In this document: in pieces, positions 23,491-29,611 of the stretch
Layout: every line of letters starts with the position of its first letter
How positions within the stretch are numbered: position 1 is the first letter of the stretch
Assembly (NCBI GenBank): GCA_903888395.1
Contig: CAISTO010000332.1
Coordinates: forward strand, 1-29,611
Reading direction: 5' to 3'
Length of the DNA stretch: 29,611 bases
Source: an uncultured Bacteroidota bacterium
GTDB taxonomy: Bacteria > Bacteroidota > Bacteroidia > UKL13-3
Made by a program: the position numbers and the translations under genes
Notes under the pieces: generated by a model
Seen by the model: the letters and a program-made list of their open reading frames with translations, nothing else
What the model was told of the DNA's origin: nothing
Database searches by the model: none

Positions 23491-23527
23491 ATTGAGTCCC
23501 GCAAATTTGTGGGACTCAATTACTTTT
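23491..23527 (+). terminator. Terminator-like hairpin between rpoB and rpoC
   Basis: ATTGAGTCCCGCAAA (23491-23505) and TTTGTGGGACTCAAT (23506-23520) form a 30-bp inverted repeat with a single G-T pair, followed by TACTTTTTTT. By form it is a good intrinsic terminator, lying inside an operon whose two products are needed in equal amounts. I see no TAnnTTTG promoter in the remaining 48 bp before rpoC. Confidence 0.75.
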
Positions 23528-23575
23528 TTTATAAAACTAACAAATTTCAATTTTTAAAAATTTCAAACGAAATAT

Positions 23576-26500
23576 ATGTCTTTCAAAAAAGATCAAAAAT
23601 TAAAAAGCAATTTCACCAAAATCAGAATAGGATTGGCATCGCCAGAATCTATTTTACAAAGATCGCATGGTGAAGTAACAAAGCCAGAAACAATTAACTA
23701 CCGCTCATTCAAACCTGAAATGGGTGGATTGTTTTGTGAAAGAATTTTCGGGCCAATAAAAGATTATGAATGTCATTGTGGTAAATACAAACGTATTCGC
23801 TATAAAGGTATTGTTTGTGATCGTTGTGGTGTAGAAGTTACTGAGAAAAAAGTAAGACGTGAACGCATGGGACATATCAATTTGGTAGTTCCTGTTGCTC
23901 ATATTTGGTATTTCCGTTCATTGCCTAACAAAATTGGTTATGTATTGGGAATGCCTACAAAAAAATTAGACATGGTGGTTTACTACGAACGTTATGTAGT
24001 TTGTCAGCCAGGTTTAAAGCAAAATGATGGTGTGTTAATGAACGATTTGTTAACGGAAGAAGAATATTTAGATATTCTTGATTCGTTGCCAAAAGATAAC
24101 CAACATTTAGATGATGAAGATCCAAATAAATTTATTGCTAAAATGGGTGGTGATGCACTTTGGTTTTTACTAAGTCGCGTTGACCTTGATGCAATGAGTT
24201 TTGATTTACGTATAAAAGCTAGTACAGAAACTAGTCAACAGCGTAAAGCAGAAGCTTTAAAACGTTTAAAAGTAATTGAAGGATTCCGTTCTGCTCAAGA
24301 AAGTGGTGAAAATCGCCCTGAGTGGATGGTAGTTAAAATTTTACCAGTAATTCCACCAGAATTACGTCCTTTAGTTCCATTAGAAGGTGGCCGTTTTGCT
24401 ACTTCTGATTTGAATGATTTATACAGACGTGTTATTATCCGTAACAATCGTTTAAAGCGCTTAATGGAAATAAAAGCTCCTGAAGTAATTTTACGTAATG
24501 AAAAACGTATGTTACAAGAAGCGGTAGATTCATTATTTGATAATACAAGAAGAGTAAGTGCGGTAAAAACTGAAGGTAACCGTCCTTTAAAATCTTTAAG
24601 CGATATGCTAAAAGGTAAACAAGGTCGTTTCCGTCAAAATTTATTAGGTAAGCGTGTGGATTATTCTGGTCGTTCGGTAATTGTGGTTGGTCCTCAATTA
24701 AAATTACACGAATGTGGTATTCCTAAAAACATGGCTGCTGAATTATTTAAACCATTTGTTATTCGTAAATTACTAGAACGTGGTATTGTAAAAACAGTAA
24801 AATCTGCTAAAAAGTTAGTTGACAGAAAAGAGCCTGTAATTTGGGATATTTTAGAAAATATTTTAAAAGGACATCCTATTTTACTAAATCGTGCTCCTAC
24901 TTTACATAGATTAGGTATACAAGCTTTTCAACCAAAATTAATTGAAGGAAAAGCAATCCAATTACATCCATTAGTTTGTACTGGTTTTAATGCCGATTTT
25001 GACGGGGATCAAATGGCTGTTCACGTACCATTAGGTAATGCAGCAGTTTTAGAAGCACAATTATTAATGCTTGCTCCTCACAATATTTTAAATCCAGCAA
25101 ATGGTGCGCCAATTGCAGTTCCTTCTCAGGATATGGTTTTGGGTTTATATTATATTACTAAAGGTAGAAAACATACTCCAGAACATCCTGTAAAAGGTGA
25201 AGGTTTAAGTTTTTACTCACCTGATGAAGCTATTATTGCCTATAACGAACGTAAAATTGATTTACATGCATTTGTAAAATGTAAAGTAAACATCATTGAA
25301 AATGGCGTATTAGTTAATAAATCAATTGAAACTACTGTTGGTAGAATTTTATTTAACCAAGTAGTTCCTGCCGGTTACGGTTATATCAATGAATTATTAA
25401 CCAAGAAAAATCTTAGAGATATTATTGGTTCTGTAATAGCTGAATGTGGTATGGACAAATGTGCTAAGTTCTTAGATGATATCAAAGAAATTGGTTTCCA
25501 TTTTGCTTTTAAAGGCGGATTGTCATTTAACTTAAGTTATGTAATGATTCCTGAAGAAAAAGGAAAATTCGTTAAAGAAGCACAGGCCGAAGTAGCAGAA
25601 ATTTGGAGCAATTACGAGCAAGGTTTTATTACAAACAATGAACGTTATAATCAAGTAATTGATATTTGGACGCGTATCAACTCTCGTTTAGCTGACACAT
25701 TATTAACTCAATTGAAAAACGATAACCAAGGTTTCAACCCTATTTATATGATGTTGGATTCTGGAGCCCGTGGTTCTAAAGAGCAAATTCGTCAGTTAGG
25801 TGGTATGAGGGGATTAATGGCCAAACCACAAAAGAATTTAAGTGGAGGAACTGGAGAGATTATTGAAAATCCAATTCTTTCTAACTTTAAAGAAGGTTTA
25901 TCCGTTATTGAATACTTTATTTCTACTCACGGTGCTCGTAAAGGTTTGGCCGATACAGCTTTAAAAACTGCAGATGCGGGTTATTTAACTCGTAGGTTAC
26001 ATGATGTGGCTCAAGATATTGTAATCAATGAAGAAGATTGTGGAACTTTACGTGGTATTCCAATCAGTGCTTTAAAAGATAATGAAGAAGTAGTTGAAAG
26101 TTTATACGAACGTGTATTAGGTAGAACTAGTTTACATGATGTATATGACCCAATTTCTGGTGAATTATTTGTTTCTGCAGGTGAACAAATTATTGAGAAA
26201 ATTGCAGTAAAAATTGAAGCAAGTTCAATTGAAATAGTTGAAATTCGTTCTGCATTAACATGTGAAACTCAATTAGGAATTTGTGCTAAATGTTATGGTA
26301 GAAATCTTTCTACAGGTAGAATGGCTCAACGTGGAGATTCTGCAGGTGTAATAGCTGCGCAATCAATTGGTGAACCAGGAACACAGCTAACGTTACGTAC
26401 TTTCCACGTGGGTGGTACTGCATCTAATATCGCGAATGAAAGCCAAATGAATGCTAAATTTGCTGGTATTTTAGAATTTGAAGAAATTAGAACTGTAGAA

Positions 26501-27856
26501 ATGAAAACGGTTGATGGTATTTTTGATACAATCATTGGTCGTCAGGGAGAAATAAGAATATTAGACGAAGTTACTCGTAATCCAATTATTACAGTAAACA
26601 TTCCTTACGGAGCACATTTACAAGTAAAAAATGGTGTTAAAATAGCTAAAGGCGATGTAATTTGTTCTTGGGATCCATACAATGCTGTAATTTTATCAGA
26701 ATTCCCAGGTAAATTACAGTTTGAAGGAATTATTGAAAACATTACTTTTAAAGAAGAAAGTGATGAACAAACAGGACATAAAGAAAAAGTGATTATTGAA
26801 TCGAAAGATAAAAATAAAACACCTTCAATTATTGTAAATGATAAAAAAGGTAATCCTTTAAAAGAATACAATATTCCTGTTGGAGCTCATATAGTAGTAG
26901 AAGATGGAAAATCAATTGGACCTGGTGAAATTTTAGTAAAAATACCTCGTGTTGCAAGTAAAACACGTGATATTACAGGAGGTTTACCTCGTGTAACTGA
27001 ATTGTTTGAAGCCCGTAACCCAAGTAATCCAGCTGTAGTTACTGAAATAGATGGTGTAGTAAGTTTTGGTGGTATTAAACGTGGTAACAGAGAAATTATG
27101 GTTACAACACGTGATGGTGAAAGCCGCAAATACATGGTGCCATTATCGAAACACATTTTAGTTCAAGAAAACGATTTCGTAAAAGCAGGTTCTCAATTAT
27201 CTGATGGTTCAATTAGCCCTCAAGATATATTAAGAATTGAAGGACCTTTATCAGTTCAGCGTTATATTGTAAACGGAATTCAAGAAGTTTACCGTTTGCA
27301 AGGTGTAAAAATTTCAGATAAACACATTGAAATTATTGTACGCCAAATGATGCAAAAATTGGAAGTAATTGATCCAGGCGATACTTTGTTCTTAGAAGGT
27401 GAAACTGTAGACAGGTTCAAATTCAAGAAAACAAATGATTGGATTTTTGATAAAAAGGTAGTTTTAGAAGCAGGTGATTCAACTAATTACAAACCAGGAC
27501 AAATTATTAGCGTTAGAAAATTACGTGATGAAAATTCACAGTTAAAACGTAAAGATTTACGCCTAGTTGAAGTACGTGATGCTGAATCAGCAACTGCAGT
27601 ACAAGTAATTATGGGTATTACCAAATCATCATTAGGTACTCAAAGCTTCATGAGCGCTGCATCGTTCCAGGAAACAACAAAAGTTCTGAACGAAGCTGCT
27701 ATTCATGGAAAAGTAGATAAAATGTTAGGATTAAAAGAAAACGTAATTGTTGGACATTTAATTCCTGCAGGAACTGGACTACGTGACTATGAAAAATTAG
27801 TTGTAGGTAGTAAAGAAGAATATGAAGCGCTGTTATCGTCAAAAGGTGATGATTAA
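23576..27856 (+). CDS. rpoC: DNA-directed RNA polymerase subunit beta'
   Basis: This is the beta' subunit, 1426 residues, which supplies the active-site metal. The N-terminal zinc ribbon has C66, C68, C81 and C84 (CHCGKYK...VCDRCG). The catalytic loop NADFDGD is at 472-478, with D474, D476 and D478 binding magnesium. The second zinc site is C822, C896, C903 and C906 (CETQLGICAKC). The bridge helix and trigger loop region lies around SGARGSKEQIRQLGGMRGLMAKP to AQSIGEPGTQLTLRTFHVGG. The region after the second zinc site includes inserted beta-rich sandwich segments (about 960-1130), as usual in this phylum. The C-terminus ends LLSSKGDD. It begins 96 bp after rpoB, across a terminator-like hairpin, and ends at a strong terminator. 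Confidence 0.99.
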   Translation: MSFKKDQKLKSNFTKIRIGLASPESILQRSHGEVTKPETINYRSFKPEMGGLFCERIFGPIKDYECHCGKYKRIRYKGIVCDRCGVEVTEKKVRRERMGHINLVVPVAHIWYFRSLPNKIGYVLGMPTKKLDMVVYYERYVVCQPGLKQNDGVLMNDLLTEEEYLDILDSLPKDNQHLDDEDPNKFIAKMGGDALWFLLSRVDLDAMSFDLRIKASTETSQQRKAEALKRLKVIEGFRSAQESGENRPEWMVVKILPVIPPELRPLVPLEGGRFATSDLNDLYRRVIIRNNRLKRLMEIKAPEVILRNEKRMLQEAVDSLFDNTRRVSAVKTEGNRPLKSLSDMLKGKQGRFRQNLLGKRVDYSGRSVIVVGPQLKLHECGIPKNMAAELFKPFVIRKLLERGIVKTVKSAKKLVDRKEPVIWDILENILKGHPILLNRAPTLHRLGIQAFQPKLIEGKAIQLHPLVCTGFNADFDGDQMAVHVPLGNAAVLEAQLLMLAPHNILNPANGAPIAVPSQDMVLGLYYITKGRKHTPEHPVKGEGLSFYSPDEAIIAYNERKIDLHAFVKCKVNIIENGVLVNKSIETTVGRILFNQVVPAGYGYINELLTKKNLRDIIGSVIAECGMDKCAKFLDDIKEIGFHFAFKGGLSFNLSYVMIPEEKGKFVKEAQAEVAEIWSNYEQGFITNNERYNQVIDIWTRINSRLADTLLTQLKNDNQGFNPIYMMLDSGARGSKEQIRQLGGMRGLMAKPQKNLSGGTGEIIENPILSNFKEGLSVIEYFISTHGARKGLADTALKTADAGYLTRRLHDVAQDIVINEEDCGTLRGIPISALKDNEEVVESLYERVLGRTSLHDVYDPISGELFVSAGEQIIEKIAVKIEASSIEIVEIRSALTCETQLGICAKCYGRNLSTGRMAQRGDSAGVIAAQSIGEPGTQLTLRTFHVGGTASNIANESQMNAKFAGILEFEEIRTVEMKTVDGIFDTIIGRQGEIRILDEVTRNPIITVNIPYGAHLQVKNGVKIAKGDVICSWDPYNAVILSEFPGKLQFEGIIENITFKEESDEQTGHKEKVIIESKDKNKTPSIIVNDKKGNPLKEYNIPVGAHIVVEDGKSIGPGEILVKIPRVASKTRDITGGLPRVTELFEARNPSNPAVVTEIDGVVSFGGIKRGNREIMVTTRDGESRKYMVPLSKHILVQENDFVKAGSQLSDGSISPQDILRIEGPLSVQRYIVNGIQEVYRLQGVKISDKHIEIIVRQMMQKLEVIDPGDTLFLEGETVDRFKFKKTNDWIFDKKVVLEAGDSTNYKPGQIISVRKLRDENSQLKRKDLRLVEVRDAESATAVQVIMGITKSSLGTQSFMSAASFQETTKVLNEAAIHGKVDKMLGLKENVIVGHLIPAGTGLRDYEKLVVGSKEEYEALLSSKGDD

Positions 27857-27876
27857 GTAAATTATATAATATAAAG

Positions 27877-27914
27877 AAAAAAGCTGCTTAGAAGAAATTC
27901 TAGGCAGCTTTTTT
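27877..27914 (+). terminator. Terminator after rpoC
   Basis: AAGCTGC-TTAGAA (27881-27893) pairs with TTCTAG-GCAGCTT (27898-27910) with one G-T pair around GAAA, and a T6 run follows. This ends the long tuf-rpoC region. Confidence 0.88.
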
Positions 27915-28018
27915 ACTGTTTAAAAAGTTTAGTTAAACAGCATAGATTACAAAATCAAAAAAGTTATTTGTAACAAAATGAAATATTTATGCAAAAACAA
28001 ATTATTTTGAAAAGAATG

Positions 28019-28049
28019 CTTGTTTTTATTAATAAAAATGATAATTTCG
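28019..28049 (+). promoter_or_regulatory. Promoter of rpsF-rpsR-rplI
   Basis: CTTG (28019-28022) and TAATTTCG (28042-28049) are separated by 19 bp, each with one mismatch to the Bacteroidota consensus. Initiation near 28054 gives a leader of about 30 nt. The rest of 27915-28018 is A/T-rich, with nothing else recognised. Confidence 0.55.
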
Positions 28050-28083
28050 CAGCCCTAAATTTTTAAAAAAATAACAGTTTAAA

Positions 28084-28500
28084 ATGGCAACAAAAACAAC
28101 AAAATCAACAAAAGTAGAGAGTGTTGTCCTTAACAACTATGAGTCTGTGATTATTTTCACACCCGTACTCTCTGAAGAACAGCTGAAAGACGCTGTAGCC
28201 AAATACCGTAAAATAATTACGGAAAATGGCGGAGAGCTGATTCATGAAGAAAACTGGGGGTTAACCAAATTGGCATACCCTATTCAAAAGAAAACGACTG
28301 GCTTTTACCATATTTATGAGTACAAAGCACCTGCTTCTTTTGTAAGTACCTTCGAATTAGCTTTTAGACGCGATGAACGAATCATGCGTTTTTTATCAAC
28401 TGTGTTAGACAAACATTCAATTCAGTACAATGTGCGTAAGCGCAATGGTGAATTCAATCAAGGAAAAAACACAATTAAACCACAGGAGGCTAAAAAGTAA
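28084..28500 (+). CDS. rpsF: 30S ribosomal protein S6
   Basis: S6 (bS6) binds S18 on the platform of the 30S subunit. The 138-residue protein has the ferredoxin-like core: NYESVIIFTPVLSEEQLKDAVAKYRKIITENGGEL, then WGLTKLAYPIQKKTTGFYHIYEY, then FELAFRRDERIMRFLSTVLDKH. It has a basic and Thr-rich N-terminal extension of about 17 residues (MATKTTKSTKVESVVLN) and a Lys-rich tail, which together explain its length. Its last codons (P-Q-E-A-K-K) encode the AGGAGG that serves as Shine-Dalgarno for rpsR, and its TAA shares one base with the rpsR ATG. Confidence 0.97.
   Translation: MATKTTKSTKVESVVLNNYESVIIFTPVLSEEQLKDAVAKYRKIITENGGELIHEENWGLTKLAYPIQKKTTGFYHIYEYKAPASFVSTFELAFRRDERIMRFLSTVLDKHSIQYNVRKRNGEFNQGKNTIKPQEAKK
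28484..28489 (+). promoter_or_regulatory. Full Shine-Dalgarno sequence (AGGAGG) for rpsR
   Basis: AGGAGG stands 10 nt before the rpsR ATG at 28500, inside the end of rpsF. It is a complete match to the anti-SD core. I examined the start regions of the other genes in the window and found a comparable sequence only before rplI. Confidence 0.8.
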
Positions 28501-28778
28501 TGGCAAAACCACAAAAAAAGTATACTGGTTCGTCAGTATTTAATACTACGCCAGATGCTGCTCAACGCAAAAAATACTGTCGTTTTAAAAAGAATGGTAT
28601 CAAATATATTGATTATAAAGATGCTAATTTTTTATTGAAATTTGTGAACGATCAAGGTAAAATTTTACCTCGTAGATTAACAGGTACATCATTAAAATTC
28701 CAACGTAAAATATCACAAGCTGTAAAACGTGCTCGTCACATTGCGGTATTGCCTTTTACAGGAGATATGATCAAATAA
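28500..28778 (+). CDS. rpsR: 30S ribosomal protein S18
   Basis: S18 (bS18) pairs with S6 on the 30S platform close to the 3' end of 16S rRNA. The 92 residues end in the conserved block KYCRFKKNGIKYIDYKDANFLLKFVNDQGKILPRRLTGTSLKFQRKISQAVKRARHIAVLPF. The ATG overlaps the rpsF stop by one base (TAATG), so translation is probably coupled. Unlike nearly all genes here it has a perfect AGGAGG. In Bacteroidia, bS18 with bS6 and bS21 is known to hide the anti-SD, so an SD on this gene could allow the protein level to feed back on its own synthesis. Confidence 0.97.
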   Translation: MAKPQKKYTGSSVFNTTPDAAQRKKYCRFKKNGIKYIDYKDANFLLKFVNDQGKILPRRLTGTSLKFQRKISQAVKRARHIAVLPFTGDMIK

Positions 28779-28787
28779 TTTAAATTG

Positions 28788-28793
28788 AAGGAG
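28788..28793 (+). promoter_or_regulatory. Shine-Dalgarno sequence (AAGGAG) for rplI
   Basis: AAGGAG lies 11 nt before the rplI ATG at 28805, in the 26-bp gap after rpsR. It is the second of only two clear SD sequences in the window, and both are in the same operon. Confidence 0.7.
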
Positions 28794-28804
28794 AACATAC
28801 AGAG

Positions 28805-29245
28805 ATGAAAATTATTTTAAAAGAAAATATGAAACACGTTGGTAAACAAGGTGAAGTAGTAATGGTTAAAGATGGTTATGCCAACAATTATTTATTTCCT
28901 AAAAGAATGGCTGTTTTAGCTACTCCCGGAAATATTAAAATGATGGAAGAAAATAACCGTCAAGGCGCTATGAAGCGTGAAAAAATGAAAGCAGATGCTT
29001 TGGCTACTAGCACAAGCATGAACGAAATGGTTATTACAATTGCTACTAAAGCAGGCGCTAATGGCAAAATATTTGGTTCAATAACTCCACTTCAAGTTGC
29101 GCAAGCTCTTAAGGTGAAAGGTTATGATATTGACAGACGTAAAATTGAAATCAATGATATTAAAGTTTTAGGTAGCTACGAAGCTATTGTAAACTTACAC
29201 CGTGAAGTTTCAATTACTATTAAAGTTGAAGTAGTATCAGAATAA
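28805..29245 (+). CDS. rplI: 50S ribosomal protein L9
   Basis: L9 (bL9) binds 23S rRNA near the L1 stalk and reaches towards neighbouring ribosomes, helping to keep the reading frame. The 146-residue protein begins MKIILKENMKHVGKQGEVVMVKDGYANNYLFPKRMAVLAT, the family signature, followed by a connecting helix (MMEENNRQGAMKREKMKADA) and a C-terminal domain with GANGKIFGSITPLQVAQAL. It is the last gene of the rpsF operon and is followed within 10 bp by a 15-bp-stem terminator. Confidence 0.97.
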   Translation: MKIILKENMKHVGKQGEVVMVKDGYANNYLFPKRMAVLATPGNIKMMEENNRQGAMKREKMKADALATSTSMNEMVITIATKAGANGKIFGSITPLQVAQALKVKGYDIDRRKIEINDIKVLGSYEAIVNLHREVSITIKVEVVSE

Positions 29246-29251
29246 AAAATT

Positions 29252-29286
29252 AAATAAATCCTTGCAGCAATTGCAAGGATTTATTT
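29252..29286 (+). terminator. Terminator after rplI
   Basis: AAATAAATCCTTGCA (29252-29266) pairs perfectly with TGCAAGGATTTATTT (29272-29286) around GCAAT. The 3' arm ends in TTTATTTT. It isolates the ribosomal-protein operon from the repeat array to the right. Confidence 0.85.
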
Positions 29287-29297
29287 TAAAAAAAATT

Positions 29298-29388
29298 TAT
29301 CACGCATAGCGTGATAAATAGCGCAACGGTTTTCTAATCCGCTAGCTAGCGGACGAAGGTTCGAATAAGTTTGAGAGTAATCTCAAAA
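29298..29388 (+). repeat. tRNA-Arg-like unit 1
   Basis: ATCACGC-ATA-GCGTGAT is a 7-bp hairpin at 29299-29315. The strand then reads TA-GCGT-GATAAATA-GCGC-A, which can fold as a D arm, followed by ACGGT-TTTCTAA-TCCGC, with the TCT anticodon triplet in a 7-nt loop. TCCGCTAGCTAGCGGA is a 16-bp palindrome at 29338-29353, and GGTTCGAAT resembles a T loop. TTGAGA-GTAA-TCTCAA closes the unit. This copy has GATAAATA where the others have GATGGATA. Confidence 0.75.
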
Positions 29389-29402
29389 AAAAAATAATCT
29401 CT

Positions 29403-29493
29403 TATCACGCCTAGCGTGATGGATAGAGCAACGGTTTTCTAATCCGCTAGCTAGCGGACGAAGGTTCGAATAAGTTTGAGAGTAATCTCAAAA
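29403..29493 (+). repeat. tRNA-Arg-like unit 2
   Basis: The organisation is the same as unit 1, but the first hairpin loop is CTA and the stretch is GATGGATAGAGCAACGG, which is closest to a real tRNA D arm. The GAGC half no longer pairs fully with GCGT. The 3' half (29431 onwards) is identical to the other units through the TCTCAAA end. Confidence 0.75.
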
Positions 29494-29510
29494 AGTAATA
29501 TATGGTCTCT

Positions 29511-29601
29511 TATCACGCCTAGCGTGATGGATAGCGCAACGGTTTTCTAATCCGCTAGCTAGCGGACGAAGGTTCGAATAAGTTTGAGAGTAATCTCAAA
29601 A
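29511..29601 (+). repeat. tRNA-Arg-like unit 3
   Basis: It is identical to unit 2 except for GCGC in place of GAGC in the D-arm position, which restores the four-pair stem with GCGT. It is followed by the same A10-TAAT as unit 1 and then the window ends. Confidence 0.75.
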
Positions 29602-29611
29602 AAAAAATAAT

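Larger units (their letters stand above)
29298..29611. repeat. Tandem array of tRNA-Arg(UCU)-like units, continuing past the window
   Basis: Three units of a 90-bp core are arranged head to tail with periods of 105 and 108 bp. The cores do not differ in length and vary at only a few bases, all in the first 25 bp. A-rich spacers of about 17-20 bp separate them. The third unit is followed by A10-TAAT, as the first is, so a fourth unit beyond position 29611 is likely. No protein is encoded. Each unit has three short hairpins and a central part resembling the D arm, anticodon arm and T loop of tRNA-Arg(UCU), while the acceptor 3' strand and the 3' half of the T stem are missing. CRISPR is excluded by unit length and non-unique spacers. 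Confidence 0.9.

Noticed and set aside
29298..29611. CRISPR array
   Set aside because: The repeated unit is about 90 bp, the gaps are short A-rich sequences rather than unique spacers of 30-40 bp, and no cas gene is present.
29298..29611. Functional tRNA-Arg genes
   Set aside because: The T stem (GAAGG against AAGTT) and the acceptor stem cannot form, and the variable region is replaced by a 16-bp palindrome.

Overview
The window is AT-rich chromosomal DNA from a member of the Bacteroidota. Four things point there: the gene order tRNA-Thr/Tyr/Gly/Thr-tuf-tRNA-Trp-secE-nusG-rplK-rplA-rplJ-rplL-rpoB-rpoC; promoters of the phylum's TTTG / TAnnTTTG type; start regions that mostly lack a Shine-Dalgarno sequence; and a Porin_O_P outer-membrane porin. 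I cannot name the genus.

Layout. (1) 77-1104, minus: a small operon of a muconolactone-isomerase-like protein, a DoxX-like membrane protein and a DUF2200 protein, read from a clear promoter at 1220-1250. (2) 1260-1392: a degenerate heptamer repeat tract lying between that promoter and the promoter of mazG (1495-2277, plus). (3) 2278-2551: a structured non-coding stretch ending in a perfect palindromic bidirectional terminator. (4) 2552-6053, minus: an M48 metalloprotease lipoprotein and the disaggregase ClpB. (5) 6286-9065, minus: a Porin_O_P porin and a PiT phosphate permease, probably the outer- and inner-membrane halves of phosphate uptake. (6) 9248-11667, minus: three exported proteins of unknown function in one operon, divergent from a helix-turn-helix regulator (11889-12884, plus) with a double inverted-repeat operator in front of it. 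(7) 13010-14249, plus: a Xer recombinase and a short hibernation factor. (8) 14411-27914, plus: the tRNA/EF-Tu/SecE/NusG/L11-L1-L10-L12/RpoB-RpoC block, with terminator-like hairpins on both sides of rpoB. (9) 28019-29286, plus: rpsF-rpsR-rplI. (10) 29298-29611: at least three tandem copies of a unit of about 105 bp that resembles a tRNA-Arg(UCU) gene with its 3' part lost; the array appears to run past the window.

Most genes here are core housekeeping. Two observations stand out. First, among the start regions in the window only rpsR (bS18) and rplI (bL9) carry real Shine-Dalgarno sequences. This matters because bS18, together with bS6 and bS21, forms the pocket that hides the anti-SD in Bacteroidia ribosomes, so the rpsF-rpsR operon could be under SD-dependent feedback. 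Second, the tRNA-like tandem array at the right edge has no explanation among standard feature types. Further points are non-ATG starts for rpoB and DUF2200, a single in-frame stop between DoxX and DUF2200, and the hairpins inside the rpo operon.
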